From contig NZ_CP098502.1 of assembly GCF_024220175.1 (NCBI RefSeq), forward strand, positions 62,001-126,000: a stretch of DNA of 64,000 nt. The letters run 5' to 3'. Positions 1-8,339 of this stretch are shown piece by piece. Both the position numbers and the translations under genes were made by a program. Below the pieces are notes generated by a model. The model did not search any database, was not told the origin of the DNA, and saw only the letters and a program-made list of their open reading frames with translations. This DNA comes from Paraconexibacter antarcticus (GTDB taxonomy: Bacteria > Actinomycetota > Thermoleophilia > Solirubrobacterales > Solirubrobacteraceae). Each line of letters begins with the position of its first letter. The first letter of the stretch is position 1.

Positions 1-1
1 T

Positions 2-481
2 CCGCCGGTGGCCGCCCAGCTCACCCAGCACGTCGAGCGCATCGCCGAGATCGTGAAGCTCTCGAGCCAGAACGGCGTCGCCCGGGCCCGCCTGAACCTC
101 CACCCGGACGACCTCGGCGCCGTCGACGTCCGCCTGCGCTCCACGGCGCTCGGCCTCGTCGCGACGATCAACGTCGACCGGCCCGAGACGCTGCAGGCCG
201 TCACCCGCGCCGGTGCCGAGCTGCAGCAGCAGCTCGCCGACCGCGGCCTGAACGTCCTACGCCTCGACGTGAACCTCGGCCACGGCGCGGCCCACGACCT
301 CGCCGGCCAGGCCGGCGCCCGTGAGGACCGCCGCCAGGCCGCGAGCACCGCCGCGTCCGCCGCCCGCTCCCGCACCGGCCGGATCGGCGCGAGCGCCGAC
401 GCCGCCGAGCCCGCTACCCCGTCCGCCGACCGCCGCCGCGTCGCGCCGCTCCCCGGAGCGCTCGTCGACGTGCAGGCCTGA
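2..481 (+). CDS. fliK: Flagellar hook-length control protein FliK, C-terminal part
   Basis: This is the 3' end of a gene that enters from outside the window; the reading frame is open back to base 2. The visible part carries the FliK C-terminal (Flg_hook) domain, recognisable by ARLNLHPDDLGAVDVRL (the L-x-P-x-x-L-G-x-V-x-V pattern) followed by an alanine/arginine-rich tail. FliK sets hook length and switches the export gate from hook to filament substrates. flgD follows 21 bp downstream, the usual order. The domain call is good; the N-terminal region cannot be seen. Confidence 0.85.
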   Translation, partial: PPVAAQLTQHVERIAEIVKLSSQNGVARARLNLHPDDLGAVDVRLRSTALGLVATINVDRPETLQAVTRAGAELQQQLADRGLNVLRLDVNLGHGAAHDLAGQAGAREDRRQAASTAASAARSRTGRIGASADAAEPATPSADRRRVAPLPGALVDVQA

Positions 482-502
482 CCCCCGAGATCCAGGAACC
501 CC

Positions 503-913
503 ATGCTCATCAGCTCCATCACCTCCACCAGCGACCAGACCGCCACGGCGAGCTCCGCCGCGGCCGGCCTCGGCGCGACCTCGGACACGTTCCTCAAGCT
601 CCTCGTCACGAACCTGCAGCACCAGGACCCGACGAAACCGCAGGACTCCAACGAATACGTCCAGCAGATCTCCCAGATGTCCATGGTCGAGCAGATGACG
701 AAGCTCGCCACGACGCAGACGAACGCCGCGAAGGACCAGACGGTCTCCTCGACGATCGCGCTGCTCGGCAAGACGGTGAGCTACGTCGGCAGCGACGGCC
801 TCCCGGCCACCGGGACCGTCGAGAAGGTCGACGTCTCGGGCGACGCCCCGACGGTCACGATCGCCGGCGTCAGCGGGATGGACCCCAACCGCATCACCTC
901 GATCGGGGCCTGA
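503..913 (+). CDS. flgD: Flagellar hook-capping protein FlgD (short form)
   Basis: The 136-residue product has the FlgD N-terminal core, with NLQHQDPTKPQDSNEYVQQ and SMVEQMTKL matching the family's QxQDP...EFxxQxAQxxxxEQ region (about residues 30-70). FlgD forms the scaffold cap on which hook subunits polymerise. Family members often run to 200 residues or more; this one stops after one small beta-rich segment and lacks the full Ig-like/Tudor C-terminal half. An AGGAA-type ribosome site precedes the ATG. Its TGA overlaps the next ATG (TGATG), so the two are probably translationally coupled. Confidence 0.9.
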   Translation: MLISSITSTSDQTATASSAAAGLGATSDTFLKLLVTNLQHQDPTKPQDSNEYVQQISQMSMVEQMTKLATTQTNAAKDQTVSSTIALLGKTVSYVGSDGLPATGTVEKVDVSGDAPTVTIAGVSGMDPNRITSIGA

Positions 914-1293
914 TGTCCCTCCCCGCCCACAACCCGGCGCTCGTCACCCCGATCGGCGCTCCCATGCCGGCGGCCCCGGCGCGCGGCGTGGGGGAGGCGG
1001 CCCCGGCGGTCCCGTTCGCGAACGTCCTCGGGAAGACCGACGGCGTCCGGTTCTCGGGCCACGCGGCCCAGCGCCTCGAGCGTCGCGGCATCGCCGTCGA
1101 CGGCCCGACCCTGCAGCGCCTGGACGACGGCGTCCGCCGCGCGGCCGGGAAGGGCGCCCGCGACGCGGTCGTCCTCGTCGACCAGACGGCGTTCGTCGTC
1201 TCCGTCTCGAACAAGACCGTCATCACGGCGGTCGACAAGCAGCACATGAAGGACCACGTCTTCACGAACATCGACTCGGCCGTGATCGCATGA
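913..1293 (+). CDS. TIGR02530-family flagellar operon protein
   Basis: The 126-residue protein has a disordered Pro/Ala N-terminus and a conserved C-terminal half: VRFSGHAAQRLERRGI, then DGVRRAAGKGARDAVVLVDQTAFVVSV-type sequence and VITAVD. That is the signature of the small TIGR02530 flagellar family typically found between flgD and flgE in Gram-positive loci. Its biochemical role is not established. The start overlaps the flgD stop. Identification rests on both motif and position. Confidence 0.8.
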   Translation: MSLPAHNPALVTPIGAPMPAAPARGVGEAAPAVPFANVLGKTDGVRFSGHAAQRLERRGIAVDGPTLQRLDDGVRRAAGKGARDAVVLVDQTAFVVSVSNKTVITAVDKQHMKDHVFTNIDSAVIA

Positions 1294-1381
1294 CACACGC
1301 CCGATCGTCCGCCCTTTCCCCCTCGGCGCCGCGGTCATGCGCGTCGTCGTCACCCCAGACCCACCAGGAGAACACCACACC

Positions 1382-2212
1382 ATGATCGGCGCCATGTACT
1401 CGGCCATCTCGGGCCTCAAGGAGCATCAGGTGATGCTCGACGTCACCGCGAACAACCTCGCGAACGTCAACACCATCGGCTATAAGGCCAGCCGTGCGAC
1501 GTTCAAGGACCAGCTCGCGCAGAACTTCGCGGGCGGCGCGGCCTCGGGCGCCACGAGCGGCGGCCAGAACCCGCAGCAGGTCGGCCTCGGCGTCGCGCTC
1601 TCGAGCGTCGACAACCTCATCACCGCCGGCAACCTGCAGACGACGGGCAACCCGCTCGACTGCGCGGTCTCCGGCGAGGGCTGGTTCCGCGTCGCCCCCG
1701 GCGTCCCGCCGGCGATGCCCGCCGCGGGCTCGGTCGAGTACACCCGTGCGGGCAATTTCACGCGCAACGACCAGGGCTACCTCGTCACGAGCGAGGGCTA
1801 CTACGTCATGGGGCGCGACTTCACGTCGAACACCGACCAGTACATCCAGATCCCCGCCGGGGCCACCGGGACCGCCATCGCGGGCGATGGCACCGTCTCC
1901 TACATCCCGACCGGCGGCGGCGCGCGCGTGACGGCGTCGACGATCTCGCTCGCGAAGTTCCCGAACGAGAACGGCCTCGTCCGCGCCTCGGGCAACCGCT
2001 GGCAGGTCGACCCGTCTTCCGGCGCCGAGACCGTCGGCCAGCCGGGCGGCACGTACGGCTCGACGATCGGCGGCACCCTCGAGGCCTCGAACGTCGACCT
2101 CGCGAACGAGTTCACCGCGATGATCGTCGCGCAGCGCGGCCTCGAGGCCAACTCCCGGGTGATCTCCGCGAGCGACGAGATCCTGCAGACGCTCGTGAAC
2201 CTCAAGCACTGA
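1382..2212 (+). CDS. flgE: Flagellar hook protein FlgE (short)
   Basis: The 276-residue protein has the basal-body rod/hook N-terminus MYSAISGLKEHQVMLDVTAN with NNLANVNTIGYK, a middle segment with GEGWFRV and the matching C-terminal helix ANEFTAMIVAQRGLEANSRV. It polymerises into the hook or a rod/hook segment outside the cell. It is shorter than enterobacterial FlgE (about 400 residues) and nearer FlgG in size; position after fliK-flgD and before flbD favours FlgE. The ATG at 1382 is preferred to the in-frame one at 1337 because AGGAG lies 11 bp before it and homologous sequence begins there. Confidence 0.85.
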   Translation: MIGAMYSAISGLKEHQVMLDVTANNLANVNTIGYKASRATFKDQLAQNFAGGAASGATSGGQNPQQVGLGVALSSVDNLITAGNLQTTGNPLDCAVSGEGWFRVAPGVPPAMPAAGSVEYTRAGNFTRNDQGYLVTSEGYYVMGRDFTSNTDQYIQIPAGATGTAIAGDGTVSYIPTGGGARVTASTISLAKFPNENGLVRASGNRWQVDPSSGAETVGQPGGTYGSTIGGTLEASNVDLANEFTAMIVAQRGLEANSRVISASDEILQTLVNLKH

Positions 2213-2278
2213 TCGGCCGGACCCGCCGATGCCTAGCCACCCGGCCCACCTGCCCCCCGCGTCGTCGGCGGTCTCCGC

Positions 2279-2506
2279 ATGATCACGCTGCACCGGCTCG
2301 GGCACACGCCCGAGCCGTTCGCCCTGAACCCCGACCTCATCGTCACGGTCGAGGCGGCGCACGACACGTACATCACCCTGAGCACCGGGCTCCGCCTGCC
2401 CGTCACCGAGTCGATGGAGGAGGTCGTCACGGCCATCCGCGACTGGCGCGTGCTCGTGCTGCACCGTGCCCTCGAGGGCACGCCGACCGTCGTCCGGCAC
2501 ATCTGA
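2279..2506 (+). CDS. flbD: FlbD/SwrD-family flagellar protein
   Basis: A 75-residue protein with the family hallmarks: MITLHRL at the N-terminus, FALNPDLI, then ITLSTGLRLPVTESMEEVV. In Bacillus the orthologue SwrD raises flagellar torque. The order flgE-flbD is the standard Gram-positive order. The family call is secure from length and motifs; the role here is transferred from that family. Confidence 0.9.
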   Translation: MITLHRLGHTPEPFALNPDLIVTVEAAHDTYITLSTGLRLPVTESMEEVVTAIRDWRVLVLHRALEGTPTVVRHI

Positions 2507-2602
2507 GCCGTCTCGTCCCGCGTTCGTGGTCGCCTGCCGGCCGGGAACGCGGGACCGCTCGTTGCCGACCCGCGAGGACGGCTCCGGACGCCGCCGCGGG
2601 CC

Positions 2603-2628
2603 CTCAAGACCGGCCTCCGGAGTCCGAT
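2603..2628 (+). promoter_or_regulatory. Sigma-28-type promoter upstream of cheW
   Basis: CTCAAG, a 15-bp spacer and CCGATGACC lie 36 bp before the cheW start. The pattern resembles the FliA/SigD consensus (TAAA...GCCGAT) and recurs at seven other places in this window with the same spacing, so I read it as the start of a chemotaxis/switch operon running to cheY. Confidence 0.65.
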
Positions 2629-2664
2629 GACCAGGGACACACCGGCCCCTGACCCTGGAGTCCC

Positions 2665-3177
2665 ATGTCCGATCACACCTCCGGGCAGCTCGTCGTCTTC
2701 TCCCTCGGCAACGAGGAGTACGCGCTGCCCATCAGCTACGTCCACGAGATCATCCGCTGGACGGAGCCCCGCGCCGTCGCCTCCGAGGACCCGTGCGTCT
2801 GCGGCGTCATCTCGCTGCGCGGCAAGATCCTGCCGGTCTTCGACCTCGCGACCCGCCTCGGTCTGACGAGCGCCCGCTCGGACCGGGCGAAGATCGTCAT
2901 CGTCGAGCGCGACGGCTCGATGGCCGGTGTCGTCGTCGACGACGTCGAGGAGGTCCTGACGGTCACCGACGACCAGCTCGACCGCGACGGCGGCTCCGGC
3001 GTCAGCGGCGACTGCATCGCGGCGATCGCGAAGATCGAGGACCGTCTCGTCGTCCTGCTCTCGCCCGAGCACATCGTCGTCAGCGGCGCCGAGGTGACGC
3101 GCGCCGACGCAGCCGCGGCTGTCGCCGCCGCCGAGTCCGACGCCGCCGATCGCGTCCCCGCCGCGGCCGCCGCCTAG
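2665..3177 (+). CDS. cheW: Chemotaxis coupling protein CheW
   Basis: A 170-residue CheW: QLVVFSLGNEEYALPISYVHEIIRW opens the SH3-like fold, followed by GVISLRGKILPVFDLATRLG, the typical receptor/CheA contact strand. CheW links chemoreceptors to CheA at the membrane. The last 30 residues are an Ala/Asp-rich tail beyond the usual domain. It heads an operon with cheB, cheR and cheA. Confidence 0.95.
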   Translation: MSDHTSGQLVVFSLGNEEYALPISYVHEIIRWTEPRAVASEDPCVCGVISLRGKILPVFDLATRLGLTSARSDRAKIVIVERDGSMAGVVVDDVEEVLTVTDDQLDRDGGSGVSGDCIAAIAKIEDRLVVLLSPEHIVVSGAEVTRADAAAAVAAAESDAADRVPAAAAA

Positions 3178-3205
3178 CGCGGCCGCCCCGTCTCGCCTTC
3201 CCGAC

Positions 3206-4294
3206 ATGGCCTCCCCGGCTCCGCATTCCCCGTCGCGCGTCCTCGTCGCGGACGACTCCGGCTTCATGCGCCGCGTGCTCTCGTCGGCGCTGCGCAGCGG
3301 CGGCTTCGAGGTCGTCGGTGAGGCCCGCGACGGCGACGAGGCCCTCCGCATGTGGGCCGAGCTGAAGCCGGACGCGATGACGCTCGACCTCGCGATGCCG
3401 GGCACCGACGGCATCGGCGTGCTGCGCGCCCTGCGCCAGGCGGGCGAGCGCTCGGTCCCCGTCGTCGTCGTGTCGGCCTTCTCGCCGACGCACGGCGCCC
3501 GCGCGGTCGACGCGCTCGCCGAGGGCGCCTTCGACCTCGTGAGCAAGCCGGCCGGGGGGGACGGCCTCGCCGCCTTCACCGCGGAGATCGGCGAGAAGGT
3601 CCGCGCCGCGACGCACGCCCGCTCCGGGCGCACCGCCGTCGCGGCCGACTCGCTCTTCCGACCCGTCGCCGCGACGCCGGTCCGCGCGGCCCGGCCGCGC
3701 CCGCGGGCGCCGCGCCCGCGCCGCGCCGGCCACAAGCCGCTCGTGCTGATCGCCTCGTCGACCGGCGGCCCCCGCGCCCTCGGCGAGCTCGTCCCCTTCC
3801 TGCCGAGCCCGCTCGGCGCCGGCGGGCTCATCGTCCAGCACATGCCGCCCGGGTTCACGAGCTCGCTGGCGGACCGCCTGGACCGCGCGAGCGCCCTCAA
3901 CGTCGTCGAGGCGACCGGCGGCGAGGTCATCCGCCCCGACACGATCCTCCTCGCGCCGGGCGGGAGCCACCTGCGCCTCGGCGCGGACAAGCGCGCGAAG
4001 CTCTCGGACGAGCCGCCCATCGGCGCCCTGCGCCCGCGCGCGGACCTCACGATCGAGGACGCCGCGGCGCTCTACGGCGACCAGCTGCTGCTCGTCGTCC
4101 TCACCGGCATGGGCCGCGACGGCACCGAGGGCGCCAAGGCGGTCAAGGCCGCCGGCGGCCGCGTGCTCGTCGAGGCCGAGTCCACCTGCACCGTCTACGG
4201 CATGCCCCGGGCGGTCGTCGAGGCCGACCTCGCCGACGCCGTCCACCCCCTCGACGAACTCCCCGCCGCCATCAAAGAGGAACTGAACTCATGA
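3206..4294 (+). CDS. cheB: Chemotaxis methylesterase/deamidase CheB
   Basis: The 362-residue protein has a receiver domain (residues 10-125: VLVADDSGFMRR, phosphoacceptor in MTLDLAMPGTDG, lysine in VSKPAG) joined by an Arg/Pro-rich linker to the CheB esterase domain. The catalytic triad is visible: Ser in IASSTGGPRAL, His in IVQHMPPGFT and Asp in LTGMGRDGTEG. It removes methyl groups from receptor glutamates for adaptation. The stop overlaps the cheR start (ATGA). Confidence 0.95.
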   Translation: MASPAPHSPSRVLVADDSGFMRRVLSSALRSGGFEVVGEARDGDEALRMWAELKPDAMTLDLAMPGTDGIGVLRALRQAGERSVPVVVVSAFSPTHGARAVDALAEGAFDLVSKPAGGDGLAAFTAEIGEKVRAATHARSGRTAVAADSLFRPVAATPVRAARPRPRAPRPRRAGHKPLVLIASSTGGPRALGELVPFLPSPLGAGGLIVQHMPPGFTSSLADRLDRASALNVVEATGGEVIRPDTILLAPGGSHLRLGADKRAKLSDEPPIGALRPRADLTIEDAAALYGDQLLLVVLTGMGRDGTEGAKAVKAAGGRVLVEAESTCTVYGMPRAVVEADLADAVHPLDELPAAIKEELNS

Positions 4295-5187
4295 GCGCCG
4301 AACCCCGCTCCCCGCTGCCGCCCCGCAACGCGGCGGCCGTCCCCGCGCCGCGCCTGGCCCCGTCCCGGCCGGCGGTCGCCCGCGACGACTTCACCGACTT
4401 CTGCGACGGCGTGCGCCGCATCTGCGGCATCGACCTCTCGCAGTACAAGCGCGCGCAGATGGAGCGCCGCGTGCGGACCTTCGTCGAGCGGCAGGGCTCG
4501 CCCGACCTCGCCGAGTACCTCCGGCGGATCCAGAAGGACAAGGCGGAGCTCGGCGACTTCCTCGACCGGGTGACGATCAACGTCAGCCAGCTGTGGCGCA
4601 ACCCGGACCAGTGGACGCGCCTGGAGCGCACGGTCCTCCCCGAGCTCTTCGAGCAGCGCCGCGCGCTGAACGCCTGGAGCGCCGGCTGCTCCTACGGCGC
4701 CGAGGCGTACACGCTCGCTGCCCTCAGCCGCGCGGTCGCCGCGAAGGTCGGTGGAGCGGGTGGTGGAGCCAACTACCGCATCGAGATCACCGGCACCGAC
4801 ATCGACCGCCGCATCGTCGAGCGCGCGCGGAAGGGGACGTTCACCGCCGACGACGCCCGCGACGCGCCGTCCGCCCTCCTGCAGCGGTTCTTCGAGCCGG
4901 CTGGCGAGGGGACGTGGACGGCCCGCGCGGAGCTGCGGCCGCTCGTCCGCTTCGAGGCCGCCGACCTCCTGCGCATCCCGGCGCGCAAGGAGCAGTACGA
5001 CCTCGTCCTCTGCCGCAACACCGTCATCTACTTCACCGACGACGTGCGCGACGCCCTCCACGCGAAGCTCGTCGCCTCGCTGCGCCCGGGCGGCTACCTC
5101 GTCGTCGGCTCCACCGAGCGGGTCGCCCACACGACGGCGCTCGGGCTCGTCCCGGCGTTCCCCTTCACCTACCGGAAGGAGGCGTAG
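4291..5187 (+). CDS. cheR: Chemotaxis receptor methyltransferase CheR
   Basis: A 298-residue SAM-dependent methyltransferase that methylates receptor glutamates, opposing CheB. After a 35-residue Pro-rich leader come the CheR N-terminal helical domain (GIDLSQYKRAQMERRV, TINVSQLWRNPDQW) and the Rossmann domain (WSAGCSYGAEAYTLA, TGTDID, YDLVLCRNTVIYFTDD, GGYLVVGSTE). NVSQLWRNPDQW replaces the usual NxTxFFRxxxxF. The ATG at 4291 is chosen because it overlaps the cheB stop. Confidence 0.95.
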   Translation: MSAEPRSPLPPRNAAAVPAPRLAPSRPAVARDDFTDFCDGVRRICGIDLSQYKRAQMERRVRTFVERQGSPDLAEYLRRIQKDKAELGDFLDRVTINVSQLWRNPDQWTRLERTVLPELFEQRRALNAWSAGCSYGAEAYTLAALSRAVAAKVGGAGGGANYRIEITGTDIDRRIVERARKGTFTADDARDAPSALLQRFFEPAGEGTWTARAELRPLVRFEAADLLRIPARKEQYDLVLCRNTVIYFTDDVRDALHAKLVASLRPGGYLVVGSTERVAHTTALGLVPAFPFTYRKEA

Positions 5188-5190
5188 GTC

Positions 5191-7221
5191 ATGGACACCT
5201 CCGAGTACATGCCGATGTTCCTCGCCGAGTGCCGCGAGCACCTGCAGGAGCTCAACCTCACCGTCGTCCGCCTCGAGGAGTCGCCCGACGACCGCGCGAC
5301 CCTCGACGAGATCTTCCGCGCCGCGCACTCGCTGAAGGGCATGAGCGCGACGATGGGCTTCGACGGCATCGCCCGCCTGACGCATCAGATGGAGGACGTC
5401 TTCGAGCTGCTCCGCCAGCGGACCACCGCCATCCCGGTCGCGGTCGTCGACGTCGTGCTGGAGTGCCTCGACGCGCTCGGCGCCGCGATCGACACGATCG
5501 ACGCGGACGGCGTGGAGACGATCGAGCCCGACCCGCTCATCGAGCGGCTGCAGACCCTCGTCCGCGCCCAGGATCATGCGGACGCCGAGGCGGCCGACAC
5601 CGTCGAGCACCATCCGGGCGGGGTCGTTCTCCTCCCGGAGCTCGAGGACGGCGAGCGCCTCGTCGAGGTCGACGTCACGCTCGCCGAGGACGTGATGATG
5701 CCCGCGGTCCGCGCCTACATGGTGCTCGCGGCGCTCCGCGAGCACGGCACGGTCGTCGCGTCCGTCCCGGCCGAGGAGGAGCTCGACGGCTTCAGCGGCA
5801 AGAACCTCACCGTGACGCTCGTCGCCTCGACCGAGGACCACGAGCTCGGCGAGGCCGTCCGTGCGGTCGACGACGTCGGCGCGGTGACGGTCATGGACGC
5901 CGCGCAGGCGCAGGCCGCCCGCGAGGCCGAGTCGGCCGCGAAGGTCACGCCGCTGCCGACCGCCGCCGGCCCGGCCCCTGCGACCGCCGGGGCGAACGCC
6001 GCCGCCGCGGGCGGGAAGGCCGCCTCGACCGTCCGCGTCGACGCCGAGCGGCTGGACCAGCTCATGCACTACATGGGCGAGCTCGTCGTGCAGCGCACGC
6101 TCGTCGAGTCGCTCGCCGCCCAGGCCGGCGTCCCGGGGCTCGCGCAGGCCGTGCAGGAGCTCACCCGCTCGAGCCACGCCCTGCAGTCGATGGTCATGCA
6201 GATCCGCATGATCCCCGTCGAGGCCGTCTTCCTCCGCTTCCCGCGGCTCGTCCGCGACGTGTCGAGCAAGCTCGGCAAGCAGGTCGACCTGCAGATCATC
6301 GGGCAGGACACGGAGCTCGACCGGACCGTCGTCGACGCGCTCGGCGACCCGCTCGTCCACCTCGTGCGCAACTCGCTCGACCACGGCCTCGAGTCCCCCG
6401 CGGACCGGGTCGCCGCGGGCAAGGAGGCGACCGGCACGCTGCAGATCGCCGCGCGCCACGGCGGCGGATCGATCATCATCTCCGTCCGCGACGACGGCCG
6501 CGGCGTCGACCCGGTGAGGGTCGCCGAGCGGGCGCTCTCGCGCGGGCTCATCACCGCCGAGCAGGCGGCCCTCCTCGACGTCGAGGGCGCCGTCGAGCTC
6601 CTCTTCGCGCCGGGCTTCAGCACCGCCGAGACCGTCGGCGACCTCTCCGGCCGCGGCGTCGGGATGGACGCCGTCCGCACGAAGATCCGCGCGCTCGGCG
6701 GCGAGGTCCTCGTCACCTCGACGCCCGGCGAGGGCACGGTCGCGGAGATCCGCCTCCCGCTGACCCTCGCGATCATGAGCGCCCTGCTCGTCGAGGCCGA
6801 CGGCGACCCGTACGGCATCGCGCTGAACCGCGTGCAGCGGACGATGCGCATCTCCGACCAGACGATCCGGTCGGTCGCCGGCGCGCCGATGCTCATGCTC
6901 GACGACGAGGCGATCCCGGTCCTCCCGGCCGCCGACGCCTTCGGCCATCCCGTCGACGACCCCGCCCGCCCGCGCCACGAGGACACGCACATCGTCCTCG
7001 TCCACGTCGGGGGCCGGCTCGTCGCGCTGAGCTGCTCGAAGCTCATCGGCCAGCGCGAGCTCGTCACCCGTCCCCTTCCGCCGGAGGTGCACTCCGGTGC
7101 CGCCGTCTCCGGCGCCGCCGTCCTCTCCAACGGCTCGATCGTGCTGCTCGCGGACTGCGATGCGCTGCGCGAGCGCCTGCCGAAACCCGCCACGTCCTCC
7201 CCGATCAAGAAGGCCGCCTGA
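5191..7221 (+). CDS. cheA: Chemotaxis histidine kinase CheA
   Basis: A 676-residue CheA with all main domains. HPt is at residues 1-110, with the phosphorylated His in FRAAHSLKGMSATMGF. A P2-like segment and Ala-rich linker follow, then the P3 dimerisation helices near 290-350, the P4 ATPase (N box LVHLVRNSLDHGLE, G1 DDGRGVD, G2 GRGVGMDAV) and a C-terminal CheW-like P5 domain. It phosphorylates CheY and CheB under receptor control. It lies 3 bp after cheR and 1 bp before cheC. Confidence 0.97.
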   Translation: MDTSEYMPMFLAECREHLQELNLTVVRLEESPDDRATLDEIFRAAHSLKGMSATMGFDGIARLTHQMEDVFELLRQRTTAIPVAVVDVVLECLDALGAAIDTIDADGVETIEPDPLIERLQTLVRAQDHADAEAADTVEHHPGGVVLLPELEDGERLVEVDVTLAEDVMMPAVRAYMVLAALREHGTVVASVPAEEELDGFSGKNLTVTLVASTEDHELGEAVRAVDDVGAVTVMDAAQAQAAREAESAAKVTPLPTAAGPAPATAGANAAAAGGKAASTVRVDAERLDQLMHYMGELVVQRTLVESLAAQAGVPGLAQAVQELTRSSHALQSMVMQIRMIPVEAVFLRFPRLVRDVSSKLGKQVDLQIIGQDTELDRTVVDALGDPLVHLVRNSLDHGLESPADRVAAGKEATGTLQIAARHGGGSIIISVRDDGRGVDPVRVAERALSRGLITAEQAALLDVEGAVELLFAPGFSTAETVGDLSGRGVGMDAVRTKIRALGGEVLVTSTPGEGTVAEIRLPLTLAIMSALLVEADGDPYGIALNRVQRTMRISDQTIRSVAGAPMLMLDDEAIPVLPAADAFGHPVDDPARPRHEDTHIVLVHVGGRLVALSCSKLIGQRELVTRPLPPEVHSGAAVSGAAVLSNGSIVLLADCDALRERLPKPATSSPIKKAA

Positions 7222-7222
7222 C

Positions 7223-7810
7223 ATGAGCACCTATACGGAGACCCAGCTCGACGCCCTGCGCGAGCTCGCCAACATCGGGTCCGGCCAGGCGGCCGCGGCC
7301 CTCTCGACGATGCTCGGCCACCCGGTCGACATCTCGGTGCCGACCGCCGCGGCGCTACCGCTGGCCGAGGCCGTCGCCGTCGCCGGCAACCCGGACGAGG
7401 CGCGCCACGGGATCCTCGTCCCGATCGTCGGCGAGTTCGAGGCGGCCGTCGTCCTGCTCGTCCCCGAGCCCGACGCGGTCCAGCTCTGCTCGGTCTACAA
7501 CCTGGACCCCAGCGGCGAGGACGGCGCGTCCTTCCTCGGCGAGATCGGGAACATCCTCGGCACCTCCTACATCAACGTCCTCGCGGAGATGTCGGGCCTC
7601 GACATGGAGCCCGCGCCGCCGCAGGTCGTCCACGACATGCTCGGCGCGATCCTCGCGTCCGTCCTGCTCGCGAGCGGGGAGGACACCGACACGGCGCTCC
7701 TGCTCGACAGCGCGCTGACGGTCGAGGGCAAGCCGTGCTCGCTGAGCTTCCTGCTCATCCCGGTGGGCGGTGGCGTGCACGAACTGCTCGGGCGCATCGG
7801 CGTCGTCTGA
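7223..7810 (+). CDS. cheC: CheY-P phosphatase CheC
   Basis: A 195-residue CheC. Both catalytic E-x-x-N motifs are present: ELAN in ALRELANIGSGQAAAAL and EIGN in FLGEIGNILGTSYINVL. CheC removes phosphate from CheY and is stimulated by CheD, encoded immediately downstream with a TGATG overlap. Having both active sites separates it from FliY-type relatives; a FliY is also encoded nearby. Confidence 0.93.
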   Translation: MSTYTETQLDALRELANIGSGQAAAALSTMLGHPVDISVPTAAALPLAEAVAVAGNPDEARHGILVPIVGEFEAAVVLLVPEPDAVQLCSVYNLDPSGEDGASFLGEIGNILGTSYINVLAEMSGLDMEPAPPQVVHDMLGAILASVLLASGEDTDTALLLDSALTVEGKPCSLSFLLIPVGGGVHELLGRIGVV

Positions 7811-8328
7811 TGGAGGGGGAGCTTCCCGCACGGATGGGGGAGTGGGTCGTCGGCACGGAGGCCGGCACGGTGCTCTCGTGCATCGGGCTGGGGTCGTGCA
7901 TCGGCCTCGCCCTGCTCGACCGCCGCGCGAAGGTCGCGGGGCTGGCCCACGTCATGCTGCCCGAGTCCCCGGGCGGCATCACGCCGCAGCCGGGCAAGTT
8001 CGCGGACCTCGCGGTGCCGGCGCTCGTCGCCGAGCTCCAGCGCCAGGGCGCGATGAAGCACCGCCTGGAGGCCGTCCTCGTCGGCGGCGCCCAGATGTTC
8101 GCGCTCGGCCGCGGCTCGGGTCAGGACATCGGCGCCCGCAACGAGGTCGCGGTCCGGGCCCAGCTCGACCGCCTGCGCATCCCCGTGCGCGCCGCGGCGA
8201 CCGGGGGCGGCAAGGGCCGCTCCATGCGCGTGACCGTGCCCGACGGCGAAGTCGTGTTCAGGGAGGCGGCCGGTCGGCCGATCACCCTGCTCGACCCCTC
8301 CGCCGACACGCTGCGGATGGCGGCCTGA
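7810..8328 (+). CDS. cheD: Chemoreceptor glutamine deamidase CheD
   Basis: The 172-residue protein carries the CheD active-site region: cysteine in SCIGLGSCIGLALLD and histidine in GLAHVMLPES, followed by GGAQMF and GARN. CheD deamidates receptor glutamines and binds CheC. The ATG at 7810 overlaps the cheC stop, which matches their functional pairing. Confidence 0.93.
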   Translation: MEGELPARMGEWVVGTEAGTVLSCIGLGSCIGLALLDRRAKVAGLAHVMLPESPGGITPQPGKFADLAVPALVAELQRQGAMKHRLEAVLVGGAQMFALGRGSGQDIGARNEVAVRAQLDRLRIPVRAAATGGGKGRSMRVTVPDGEVVFREAAGRPITLLDPSADTLRMAA

Positions 8329-8339
8329 CCACCACCCTC

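Noticed and set aside
2201..2230. CTCAAG followed by CCGAT before flbD
   Set aside because: The spacer is 19 bp, not 15-16, and CTCAAG is part of the flgE coding end (codons for Leu-Lys), so I do not call a promoter.
4195..7230. Minus-strand open frame of 1011 codons opposite cheR and cheA
   Set aside because: It is a compositional shadow: low-complexity Arg/Asp/Ala/Gly sequence with no domain, covering well-supported genes. The same holds for the other very long antisense frames, for example 18275-20935, 20562-22898 and 47481-48839.
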